15,506 bases of DNA from Ignavibacteriota bacterium (lineage in GTDB: Bacteria; Bacteroidota; Ignavibacteria; Tepidaquicellales; Tepidaquicellaceae), in contig PMIW01000201.1 of the NCBI GenBank assembly GCA_003158365.1, positions 1,336 to 16,841 on the forward strand. Reading direction: 5' to 3'. Positions 7,701-13,581 of the stretch are shown here, in pieces. Under the pieces are notes generated by a model. The model saw nothing but the letters and a program-made list of their open reading frames with translations, was not told the DNA's origin and made no database searches. The translations under genes and the position numbers were made by a program. How positions within the stretch are numbered: position 1 is the stretch's first letter; each line of letters begins with the position of its first letter.

Positions 7701-7928
7701 GCCCTGCATTGTTTTATAGCGGCAAATTATGTCCTTAACAGTTCTGGATATCACGTGATGAATCCCGGGCAAACCGTTTGCAGTTGGAGGACCTTCGTAA
7801 AAAGTATAGTATTTGGAATCGCTTTTCGTAGTGACACTTTTTTCAAATACCTTATTGTTTTCCCAAAAAGTTAATATTTCAATCTCTATGTCCGGTAAAC
7901 TAATATTTTCACTGAAACTTTTATACAT
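4791..7928 (-). CDS. ileS: Isoleucyl-tRNA synthetase, type 2, with altered HIGH motif (GIHH)
   Basis: 1045 residues; charges tRNA-Ile in the cytoplasm. The class I signature near the N-terminus reads G55-I56-H57-H58 inside NGLPGIHH instead of HIGH. The KMSKS motif is intact at 599-603 (GKKMSKSLGN). The editing (CP1) domain at about 190-400 shows WTTTPWTLPSN (225-235) and GTGIVHIAPAFGEDD (313-327), so proofreading of valyl-tRNA should be retained. CWFDSGSMPFAQ (525-536) and the tRNA-stem-contact/anticodon domain (about 680-850) follow, then a C-terminal extension (about 880-1045) of the type 2 (eukaryote-like) kind without the C-terminal zinc cysteines of type 1 enzymes. Type 2 enzymes resist mupirocin, and the swapped GxHH motif is known from hyper-resistant members. 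It is the only ileS in the window and first gene of the ileS-dksA-lspA cluster. Confidence 0.97.
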   Translation of the reverse strand: MYKSFSENISLPDIEIEILTFWENNKVFEKSVTTKSDSKYYTFYEGPPTANGLPGIHHVISRTVKDIICRYKTMQGYQVHRKAGWDTHGLPVEVEVEKKLGLKSKDEIYKFGPVEFNNACKESIFTYLEQWEELTRRMGYWINLKDAYVTFHNEYIESVWWALKKFFDGGLIYKGFKIQPFCPICESPLSSHEVAQGYIELKDPSVYIKFKIKNSEFKDADFLVWTTTPWTLPSNVALCINPKQKYVLIETRDNKFILAEPRLSVIKEEFKILKEIQGTDLENIEYEPLFNFFELEKKAYYVTSGDFVTMEDGTGIVHIAPAFGEDDYNIGLKYDLPLLQAVKRSGLFRHNCGPYADINFKLADPQIINDLKSSGRLYKKEMFTHSYPHCWRHKVPLMYYATDSWFIKTTAYKDKMMKLNDEINWNPKEFGTGRFGNWLEENKDWAISRNRFWGTPLPIWFYKDENDNEHYEIIGSIDELKKKATNFNDIYSKDFLDLHKPYIDRIELKSEDGHEMQRVPEVIDCWFDSGSMPFAQFHYPFENRKYFEENYPADFIAEGVDQTRGWFYSLHAIGSFIFGKPAYKNLIVNGHILDKVGKKMSKSLGNAVNPFEMMEKHGADILRWYLVAGSPIWKSKLFNEDDLIEIKNKFFDTLINTYKFFIMYANQNEFDYGKEKQIPVSERREIDRWIISKLNSLKKEFFELMDSYEITKACRLLSDFTIDELSNWYVRRNRRRFRNPEEKSDGIAAFQTLFECLHEIFMMLAPVSPFLTEKLYLEICNSLESIHLAEFSSFDSKLIDSTLEEQMDMAQKVVNLVRAVRVKNNLKVRQPLKQLLIPVLNDTEKHNLQKVENIILEEINVKNLYIIEGDSEIIKKKTKPNFKSIGPKYGKDVKKVQQLINSLSHDDITGLENNGTVLKETFGITREDVEIYTENIEGWIVESYNNLTIALDTKLDDELIEEGVVREFVNRIQNYRKSNGYNVNDRINVTLKTDSGIFDAVRKNFNVIKNEINCEKLIESKDNGINYFETDINEMSCKFFIEKIT

Positions 7929-7959
7929 TTTTTATGCTCAATATTACTAAAATAAACAT

Positions 7960-7991
7960 CAAAACTATAAAAATATAAATCCAATTTCAAT
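7960..7991 (-). promoter_or_regulatory. Possible Bacteroidota-type promoter of the ileS operon
   Basis: On the minus strand TAGTTTTG (7967-7960) fits the Bacteroidota -7 consensus TAnnTTTG. ATTG (7991-7988) lies 20 nt upstream, near the expected place of the -33 element TTTG. Transcription would begin near 7953, leaving a leader of about 25 nt before the ATG at 7928. The -33 match is three of four bases, and chance matches are likely in such AT-rich DNA. Confidence 0.35.
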
Positions 7992-8012
7992 GTATATTGG
8001 TATATTATGAGA

Positions 8013-8030
8013 GGGAAAATGGGGAAAATG
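8013..8030. repeat. Perfect tandem duplication of a 9-mer
   Basis: GGGAAAATG occurs twice head to tail (8013-8021, 8022-8030) within a purine-rich stretch of the plus strand (8009-8037). It sits between the end of the Spy-like gene and the ileS promoter candidate. It could be simple slippage; no function is evident. Confidence 0.5.
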
Positions 8031-8110
8031 AGAAGAAATCGAAGCAGATTTAATTGTCTTAAAAATTTATCGACTGAAAACAGGAAAAAAATATAAAAAT
8101 CACTATTATT

Positions 8111-8545
8111 TTACTTTCCCTGTTCCTTCATGAAATATTTTCGCAGGTTTTTCTGGAAAATTAATGACTGAGCAATCTGCTGGGGTGTCAATATTTTTCC
8201 AAGATCAGTGATAAAATCCCTTCTGGATTTATTAATTTTATCGTCAATATCCAGCAATGCATTAATTTTAGCGGTTACATCGCTTGCATTAGGATTTTCT
8301 TCAATTGATTTGAAAATCTGACGTTTTTCTTTGTTATAGTCTCCGATTGTTCTTTTTTGTTCATTAAAAAGTTTAATGAAATTATTTGCGGTTACATCAT
8401 CTATTTTCAACTTATCCATTAACTTTTCCTTTATCACTTTGCTGAGTTTTATTCTTGAATTTGTAAGTGTAGTATCTTCCTGCGCCCTTAATGAAATATT
8501 GAAGCAAAGAGCAATGAAAAATATAAGCATTAATTTCTTTATCAT
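8111..8545 (-). CDS. Small periplasmic helical protein with LTxxQ motif (Spy/CpxP/CnrX-like)
   Basis: 144 residues. Residues 1-22 are a signal peptide ending LRAQ. The rest is almost wholly alpha-helical and charged, with paired helices at about 30-85 and 90-140. L119-T-P-Q-Q123 followed by a long helix (IAQSLIFQKNLRKYF) is the LTxxQ signature of Spy/CpxP periplasmic chaperones and their metal-sensing relatives (ZraP, CnrX). There are no His or Cys clusters for metal binding. It is the third gene of a cluster ECF sigma - anti-sigma - this protein, 11 bp after the anti-sigma gene. In comparable systems (CnrX with CnrY/CnrH) such a protein senses stress and controls release of the sigma factor, so a sensor or chaperone role that modulates the anti-sigma factor is a reasonable inference. 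Confidence 0.75.
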   Translation of the reverse strand: MIKKLMLIFFIALCFNISLRAQEDTTLTNSRIKLSKVIKEKLMDKLKIDDVTANNFIKLFNEQKRTIGDYNKEKRQIFKSIEENPNASDVTAKINALLDIDDKINKSRRDFITDLGKILTPQQIAQSLIFQKNLRKYFMKEQGK

Positions 8546-8556
8546 AACGGCAATAT

Positions 8557-9291
8557 TTAAAATTTAGAATTTTTTATTTCATTTAATATTTTATTTTGCT
8601 CTTCGGAATTCAATTTTTCGAACTCCTGCTCAATGTTTGGTTCTTCTTCATTTGAAAAAAATACATCTTCATCAGATGCGTTTTCGGATATATCGATTGC
8701 AATATTATTATTCTCTTCGGCATCTGTAATTTTATTTTTATCGGTATCAGTTTGTCTCGGGTAAAAAGATTTAGTCATATTGGAGATAAAATTGTCGTTA
8801 TTTTCCGGTTCAGTCGGTTCTAAATTCCCATTTGCATCGGTGTCTTTGTAAATATTGCCATCATTTTCAATTTTTCCTGAATTATCATTTTTGAGGACTA
8901 CCTGAGAATCACTTTTAAAATTATTTATGTATTCATTATTATTAATAAATGTTTCGTAACCGATAAACATAAGGATTACAGCAGTAACGGGCAAAGCGAA
9001 TTTCCATATTGCCGAAAAACTCTTTTTGAAATTAAATATATTTGACTCTGCATTGATTTTATCATTTATCTGCGGAAGAAGATTATTAAAGTAATTTACA
9101 GGAGGCTCAGCAAATGCAAATCTATTTATGTTTTTTAATGCCTTATTTAATGAATCAAATTCATTTTTAAAACCTTGATTTACAGTAAGCTCGTGATTTA
9201 TTGCATTTTTCAGATCCACGTCTTCAATTTTACCGTTTATATAGTCAGGAAGATTTTCTAAAAGTTCATCTGTTTTAAATTCCTTGCCCAT
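8557..9291 (-). CDS. Membrane anti-sigma factor with EF-hand-like loops in its periplasmic part
   Basis: 244 residues. A cytoplasmic helical region (1-90) with an acidic start, suited to holding the sigma factor, lacks the HxxxCxxC zinc motif of ZAS anti-sigma factors. One membrane helix spans about 94-115 (IWKFALPVTAVILMFIGY). The periplasmic part (116-244) is acidic and Asn-rich and contains two loops of calcium-binding type: DTDANGNLEPTE (150-161), which fits the 12-residue EF-hand loop at positions 1, 3, 5, 6, 8, 9 and 12, and DTDKNKITDAEE (182-193), which fits at 1, 3, 5, 9 and 12. The C-terminus (218-242) is an acidic helix. Assignment as anti-sigma rests mainly on gene order: it starts 1 nt after the ECF sigma stop codon and is followed by a periplasmic LTxxQ protein. 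Calcium sensing is inferred and unproven. Confidence 0.8.
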   Translation of the reverse strand: MGKEFKTDELLENLPDYINGKIEDVDLKNAINHELTVNQGFKNEFDSLNKALKNINRFAFAEPPVNYFNNLLPQINDKINAESNIFNFKKSFSAIWKFALPVTAVILMFIGYETFINNNEYINNFKSDSQVVLKNDNSGKIENDGNIYKDTDANGNLEPTEPENNDNFISNMTKSFYPRQTDTDKNKITDAEENNNIAIDISENASDEDVFFSNEEEPNIEQEFEKLNSEEQNKILNEIKNSKF

Positions 9292-9292
9292 A

Positions 9293-9874
9293 CTATTTGA
9301 TTTTATTTTTTTTCTCGTTTAAATAACTCTGAATTTTTTTAAAAGCATGGAAATAATTTGCTTTCAAACCTCCTACCGAAGTTCCCAGAATTTCCGCAAT
9401 TTCGTCATAGGGCATCTCTTCATAAAATCTCAGGTTAAATACTGCTCTCTGCTGTTCGGGTAACTTCATTATTGCTTCTTTAATTATAATCGAGTTAATT
9501 TTATTGTCAAAAATGTCATCAGAATTAGTTTCATTTGATTTTAACTTGTAAACTTCGGAGTCTATATCCTTCATTTGTGTTAACTGAACCTTATGCTTTT
9601 TGATGTGATTCAATGAGTAATTAACAGCCATTTTATATATATAAGTGTACAAAGCGGAATCACCCCGGAAATCAAAAAGTGATTTATACAATTTCAAAAA
9701 CACTTCCTGTGTAATATCATCTGCGTCGTCGTGGTCGAGCACAAATTTCCTTATAAGCCAATAAATCTTTTTCTGATATTTAAGAACAATATAATTAAAG
9801 GCACTTTTATTACCGTTTTTAAAACTCTCTATAATATCTTTATCATCGCTATCGATATTAATGTAATCTGACAC
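9293..9874 (-). CDS. ECF (extracytoplasmic function) RNA polymerase sigma factor
   Basis: 193 residues. Region 2 covers about 22-92: the DADDITQEVFLKLYKSL block (50-66) typical of region 2.1/2.2, then FRGDSALYTYIYKMAVNYSLNHIKK (69-93, in parts) for -10 recognition and melting. Region 4 covers about 135-187: LPEQQRAVFNLRFYEEM, followed by the helix-turn-helix YDEIAEILGTSVGGLKANYF (156-175) that reads the -35 element. Regions 1.1 and 3 are absent, as expected. It should direct transcription of an envelope-stress regulon, and such systems usually activate their own operon. Translation begins at GTG: the in-frame stop 6 nt upstream rules out an earlier start and the following residues fit the family. 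No Shine-Dalgarno sequence is visible. First gene of a three-gene minus-strand operon, divergent from the lytic transglycosylase gene. Confidence 0.95.
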   Translation of the reverse strand: MSDYINIDSDDKDIIESFKNGNKSAFNYIVLKYQKKIYWLIRKFVLDHDDADDITQEVFLKLYKSLFDFRGDSALYTYIYKMAVNYSLNHIKKHKVQLTQMKDIDSEVYKLKSNETNSDDIFDNKINSIIIKEAIMKLPEQQRAVFNLRFYEEMPYDEIAEILGTSVGGLKANYFHAFKKIQSYLNEKKNKIK

Positions 9875-9997
9875 TATGATTTATATTTATTAGACAAATT
9901 CTACAATATTATGGTTTAATCGTATATTTTTCGTTTTATAGTGTATATAATAACTACTTTTCTTAAATTATATAAGTCAAAACATTATTAATAAATC
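9875..9997. other. Divergent promoter region of the ECF sigma operon and the transglycosylase gene
   Basis: 123 bp of very AT-rich DNA between two divergent start codons (GTG on minus, TTG on plus). It must hold the promoters of both, and possibly an autoregulated ECF promoter. I see no clear TAnnTTTG box or a typical ECF -35 (GAAC) with spacing I would defend. Confidence 0.5.
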
Positions 9998-10999
9998 TTG
10001 ATAAAACAAGTTATTAAGAGAAAGTATATATTTTTTGTAATCGCAATTGCGGTTTTTATACCGTTTCTACTTATTATAAATTACAATCATCCCGAAAAAC
10101 AGATTTCAGATAAAGAAATCAGAAACACAGAATCGGAAGTCCTCATATCTCCAAATATAAATAATGTACAAAAAGATAATTCAAAATTTAATCCAAACGA
10201 GAAGTATTTTTTTATTGTAAATAAATGCGAAAATCTATTTCAGGACTGGAGCGAGATTTTTGAATATTTTTCTGCAAATAAATCCCTGGTTGTAAAATCC
10301 AAAACTCTGGATTCCGCGAGTCTTGAAAATCTTTCGTACAAAATAAAAAATGTTCCCAGTGTCTTCAGAGTCGGAAATGTTCAGGAACTTGTTGATGAAT
10401 ACGGAGACCTGATTAAATCGCAGTGTACTTATTATAAAATGGACTGGCGGCTCATCCTTGCACTGATTCACCAGGAATCGCTTTTTAACTCGGCTGCCGT
10501 GTCAAGGGCAGGAGCATTCGGACTTATGCAGATAATGCCGCGTACGGGTATTGGATTGCAGAATGAACTGAATCTGGAAGACACTAAAGCTCCCCAGAAT
10601 AATCTTACTGCAGGAATTTATTATTATGCTACACTTGTCGCTAATTTTGAGTTCGCAGGTGAAGAAAAATATAAATTTGCACTTGCAGCATACAATGCAG
10701 GATTCGGCAGGGTAGTTGATGCTATGACAATCACTTTTTATTTCGGAAAGGATTACAAGGTTTGGGATAATGTAAAAGAGTTTTATCCCTATCTATCTGC
10801 AAAACAGGATTCCATTCATGCATTAGTCTGGCCGCAGACAAAAAGACCTCCGAACGGAACGCTTGAAAACTGGATGGAACCATACAAGTATGTCGAGAAT
10901 ATCATATTTTATTACAGGGAATATAAGAAATATTTTAAAAGCAATTTGCCAGAACCTAAAACCAAAGAAACAAAAAAGAGAAAATCAAAAAAGAAATAA
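9998..10999 (+). CDS. Membrane-anchored lytic transglycosylase (SLT domain, MltF-like)
   Basis: 333 residues. Lys/Arg-rich N-terminus, then one hydrophobic segment (10-28) acting as signal anchor, then a linker to about 125. The SLT domain (about 130-245) shows the family blocks: HQESLFNSAAVSRAGAFGLM (158-177) with catalytic E160, QIMP (178-181), and ALAAYNAGFGRV (228-239). A C-terminal part (246-333) carries YVENIIFYYREY and a basic tail (TKKRKSKKK). Such enzymes cleave the MurNAc-GlcNAc bond of peptidoglycan with formation of 1,6-anhydroMurNAc in the periplasm. The start is TTG: a TAA lies 6 nt upstream in frame and no ATG occurs before the catalytic domain. It overlaps nothing and is followed after 1 bp by an aminotransferase gene. 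Confidence 0.92.
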   Translation: MIKQVIKRKYIFFVIAIAVFIPFLLIINYNHPEKQISDKEIRNTESEVLISPNINNVQKDNSKFNPNEKYFFIVNKCENLFQDWSEIFEYFSANKSLVVKSKTLDSASLENLSYKIKNVPSVFRVGNVQELVDEYGDLIKSQCTYYKMDWRLILALIHQESLFNSAAVSRAGAFGLMQIMPRTGIGLQNELNLEDTKAPQNNLTAGIYYYATLVANFEFAGEEKYKFALAAYNAGFGRVVDAMTITFYFGKDYKVWDNVKEFYPYLSAKQDSIHALVWPQTKRPPNGTLENWMEPYKYVENIIFYYREYKKYFKSNLPEPKTKETKKRKSKKK

Positions 11000-11000
11000 T

Positions 11001-12170
11001 ATGAACAAAAACGAGAATTTAATTGATGGAATAAAATCATTCGAAGATGCCAGAAAACTTTTTCCTGTGACGGATACCTGCGTTTACCTGGATTCTGCTC
11101 ATTACAGCCAGTATTCGCTCGAAACAAACAGGAGATTGACAGACTTTATAAATGAATTTACATTTAGAAATAAAAATTTAAGTCTTTTCATCAACGGGAA
11201 AATAATAGAGTTAAAAGAAAAGATAGCAAAGTTAATCAATTCAAAAAAAGAAAATATCATATTAACCGGCAGTACCACCCACGGACTAAATATTTTTGCA
11301 AATGGCATTACTTTGAAAAAAGGTGAGCGTGTTGCATTTGCAGACACAGAATTTCCTGCGGTAATATATCCATGGCTTAACCAGAATAAATTAAGAGGAA
11401 TTGAATACGTATATATATCGTCTGAAAACGGAAAAATCAAACTTGAAGATATTGAACAGGTAATAAAAGAAAATAATGTAAAAGTTTTAACTATAAGTTC
11501 CGTCGAGTTTTTAGGATACAAAAATAATCTGGAAAAAGTCAGCAAGATTTGTAAAATGTATGATTGTATTCTGGTAGTGGATGCAATTCAGAGTATTGGT
11601 GTGTGTCCAATGGATGTCAAGAAATATAATATCGATTTTCTTGCTGCCGGTTCCCAGAAATGGATGATGTCGCCCGCAGGTATAGGATTTGCATTTATAT
11701 CGGACGAAATGAAGAATCGTATTGTTCCTACATATGCGGCTACATCAAGTATTAAATATGATTTCAAGAACTTTCTAAAATATGAACTGAATTTCAATGA
11801 CGACGGTTCGGCTTATGAGAATTCTACTCTAAATTGTCTCGGCATGATCGGGCTGGGGTCTTCCATCGAGTTATTTTCAAAATTGGGAGTTGAAAATATA
11901 TTTAACCATATATTAGGCTTATTCGATTTATTTGTGTCCGAACTGGATAATTCAAAATATACAATTGAATCAGTTTTAAATCCTGAAAACCGCTCAAACA
12001 TCCTGATATTTTCCTGTAAAGACAGAAGTAAAAACGAATCTGTTCAGAAATATCTTGAAGATAAGAATATTTTTATCGCATTGAGAGAGGGTTTCTTAAG
12101 GGTATCACCGCATCTTTTCAATAACAGGGAAGATATTTTGACATTGACGAACGAGTTAAATATAATATAA
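11001..12170 (+). CDS. Class V aminotransferase / cysteine desulfurase-like PLP enzyme
   Basis: 389 residues, fold type I PLP enzyme. YLDSAHYSQYS (29-39) is the N-terminal substrate block, TGSTTHGLN (89-97) the phosphate-cup region, FADTEFPAVIYPW (113-125) a family strand. D194 in VVDAIQSIG (192-200) contacts the pyridine nitrogen and K220 in AAGSQKWMMSPAG (215-227) forms the Schiff base. The family includes cysteine desulfurases, isopenicillin N epimerase-like and kynureninase-like enzymes. The sequence does not decide between them; no cysteine occurs in the usual position of a SufS/IscS persulfide loop that I can identify. I choose ATG 11001: an in-frame ATG at 10863 would run 137 bp into the transglycosylase gene and add 46 residues unlike this family. 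It starts 1 nt after the transglycosylase stop, so the two are probably translated together. Cytoplasmic; substrate unknown. Confidence 0.88.
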   Translation: MNKNENLIDGIKSFEDARKLFPVTDTCVYLDSAHYSQYSLETNRRLTDFINEFTFRNKNLSLFINGKIIELKEKIAKLINSKKENIILTGSTTHGLNIFANGITLKKGERVAFADTEFPAVIYPWLNQNKLRGIEYVYISSENGKIKLEDIEQVIKENNVKVLTISSVEFLGYKNNLEKVSKICKMYDCILVVDAIQSIGVCPMDVKKYNIDFLAAGSQKWMMSPAGIGFAFISDEMKNRIVPTYAATSSIKYDFKNFLKYELNFNDDGSAYENSTLNCLGMIGLGSSIELFSKLGVENIFNHILGLFDLFVSELDNSKYTIESVLNPENRSNILIFSCKDRSKNESVQKYLEDKNIFIALREGFLRVSPHLFNNREDILTLTNELNII

Positions 12171-12860
12171 TTATTTACACGCTGAGGCAATAGTAAGTGC
12201 TGATATTTCTTTTACATCTTCATTTCGCAATACTTTTATAACCTCATTAATTGTCGCACCCGTTGTCATGACATCATCTACAAGTAAAACATTTTTACCG
12301 CTAATATTATTTTTGTACTCAGGATTTAATTGAAAAGCATCTTTAACATTTGAAAGTCGTTCAAAGTATTTGAGGTTAGTCTGTGATTTAGTGTGTCTTA
12401 TTCTGATTACAAGGTCATTAATTTGAGAAATATTAAGTACAGAATTAATTCCATTGCATATATATTCTGATTGATTATATCCTCTTTCTCTTAATTTTGT
12501 TTTGAAGAGGGGAACAGGACAGAGAATATCATATTGCCTGACTCTCGGGAATGTTTTTATATATTCGCTGCCAAAGTAACTGCCGAGAAACGCTCCTAAA
12601 TTAAAAAAGCCGTTATATTTTAAATAGTGAATAATAGCCTGTACAGAATTATCTTTTTTGAAGGAGAGGTAGCTGTTGAAATAATCTGATTTTACTTTAG
12701 TTCTCATTTCAATCAGCTCTTCGGGTTTTATCTTATCGAGATTGGCAAAAGCAGTATCTTCTATGAATTCGTTTGAATTGTCAGGTTTAAGTTTATTGTT
12801 TGTAATTATACAGATCTTAGGAAAGAAAAAATCTTTTATATAATCATATAGATTTAACAA
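12171..12860 (-). CDS. comF: ComF-family phosphoribosyltransferase-like protein lacking the zinc ribbon
   Basis: 229 residues. The C-terminal PRTase part shows CPVPLFKTKLRERGYNQSE (114-132), RIRHTKSQTNLKYFER (153-168) and the PRPP-binding block LLVDDVMTTGAT (192-203), all typical of ComF/GntX proteins. ComF acts with the DNA uptake machinery in natural transformation in some bacteria and has been linked to handling of incoming single-stranded DNA; its role here is unknown. Most ComF proteins begin with a four-cysteine zinc ribbon, but residues 1-60 contain a single cysteine (C17), so this ribbon is lost. The start is TTG with a stop 6 nt upstream in frame, and the next Met is at residue 52. 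It lies 60 bp after merR on the same strand, and its stop codon directly abuts that of the aminotransferase. Confidence 0.87.
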   Translation of the reverse strand: MLNLYDYIKDFFFPKICIITNNKLKPDNSNEFIEDTAFANLDKIKPEELIEMRTKVKSDYFNSYLSFKKDNSVQAIIHYLKYNGFFNLGAFLGSYFGSEYIKTFPRVRQYDILCPVPLFKTKLRERGYNQSEYICNGINSVLNISQINDLVIRIRHTKSQTNLKYFERLSNVKDAFQLNPEYKNNISGKNVLLVDDVMTTGATINEVIKVLRNEDVKEISALTIASACK

Positions 12861-12920
12861 GATTTATAGTAACTTAAAGGTTTTGATGGATGGTTTTAAC
12901 TATTATATAAATATAGTAAA

Positions 12921-13379
12921 TTATTCTATGTCTTTAAGTAATTCCGATAAAAATGACTTAAGCTCTTTAAGGTCGCTTAACAAAGGTTTGCTATCAATAT
13001 CACTTTGTGCAGTATCGGAATTTTTATCTTCATCAGAATTAAACAAGCTTAGTTCATTTTTAGAATGAGCAAATGTGCTTTTCAATTTAGCATCATCTGT
13101 TCCTGTGAGAACCTGTTCTTCTTCTTTAATATTGTAGCTTTTAAGTAACTTTTTAGCTCCTTCAATAGTGTATTTCTCGTCTCGCAGAAGCTTTTTGATA
13201 TGTAATATCAGTTTAATATCTTTATTCGTATATATTCTATTTCCGGCCAGATTTTTAGCAGGTTTAAGCTGGTCAAATTCAGTTTCCCAGTATCTTAATA
13301 CATATTGCTCTAAATCCGTTATTTTACTGACTTCACTGATGGAATAGTAAAGTTTCTTCATTGCAAAATTTTTCTTCAT
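12921..13379 (-). CDS. MerR-family transcriptional regulator
   Basis: 152 residues. Residues about 9-80 are a MerR-type winged helix: LYYSISEVSKITDLEQYVLR (10-29), RYWETEFDQL, then the wing AGNRIYTNKDIKLI and the helix YTIEGAKKLL (70-79). The C-terminal half is acidic, with a short final helix (133-152) that may dimerise. It lacks the cysteines of metal-sensing MerR proteins and any ligand domain, so the signal is unknown. MerR proteins of this short type are common in this phylum. Two starts are possible: ATG 13379 or ATG 13361 (residue 7); the second gives the more usual family N-terminus. No Shine-Dalgarno sequence before either. It precedes comF in a likely two-gene operon and is divergent from the amidohydrolase gene. 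Confidence 0.9.
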   Translation of the reverse strand: MKKNFAMKKLYYSISEVSKITDLEQYVLRYWETEFDQLKPAKNLAGNRIYTNKDIKLILHIKKLLRDEKYTIEGAKKLLKSYNIKEEEQVLTGTDDAKLKSTFAHSKNELSLFNSDEDKNSDTAQSDIDSKPLLSDLKELKSFLSELLKDIE

Positions 13380-13581
13380 AATATATAGATATTATTCAGA
13401 AATATATATATTATAAATAGATTTATCAATACAAATGTTTTAAGCATTACTTTTTGTCGGGGTTAATAACTATGTTAAATATAACGAGATAAGACTAACT
13501 ACTTTAAAATGCATTTTATAAAAAAACTTATTTCATTATGTTATTAACGAGTGAATTATTAATTTAAACCAATACCTTACT
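13380..13581. other. Divergent intergenic region merR / amidohydrolase, no gene seen
   Basis: 202 bp of AT-rich DNA that should contain both promoters. I see no clean TAnnTTTG box, operator-like palindrome of MerR type, or RNA structure. No ORF of note. Confidence 0.5.

Noticed and set aside
10863..11000. ATG 10863 as the aminotransferase start
   Set aside because: It would overlap the transglycosylase gene by 137 bp and add 46 basic residues not seen in the family; ATG 11001 follows the stop by 1 nt and fits.
11102..11545. 147-residue minus-strand frame within the aminotransferase
   Set aside because: Opposite conserved PLP-enzyme sequence; hydrophobic composition arises from the reverse complement of Lys/Asn-rich codons.
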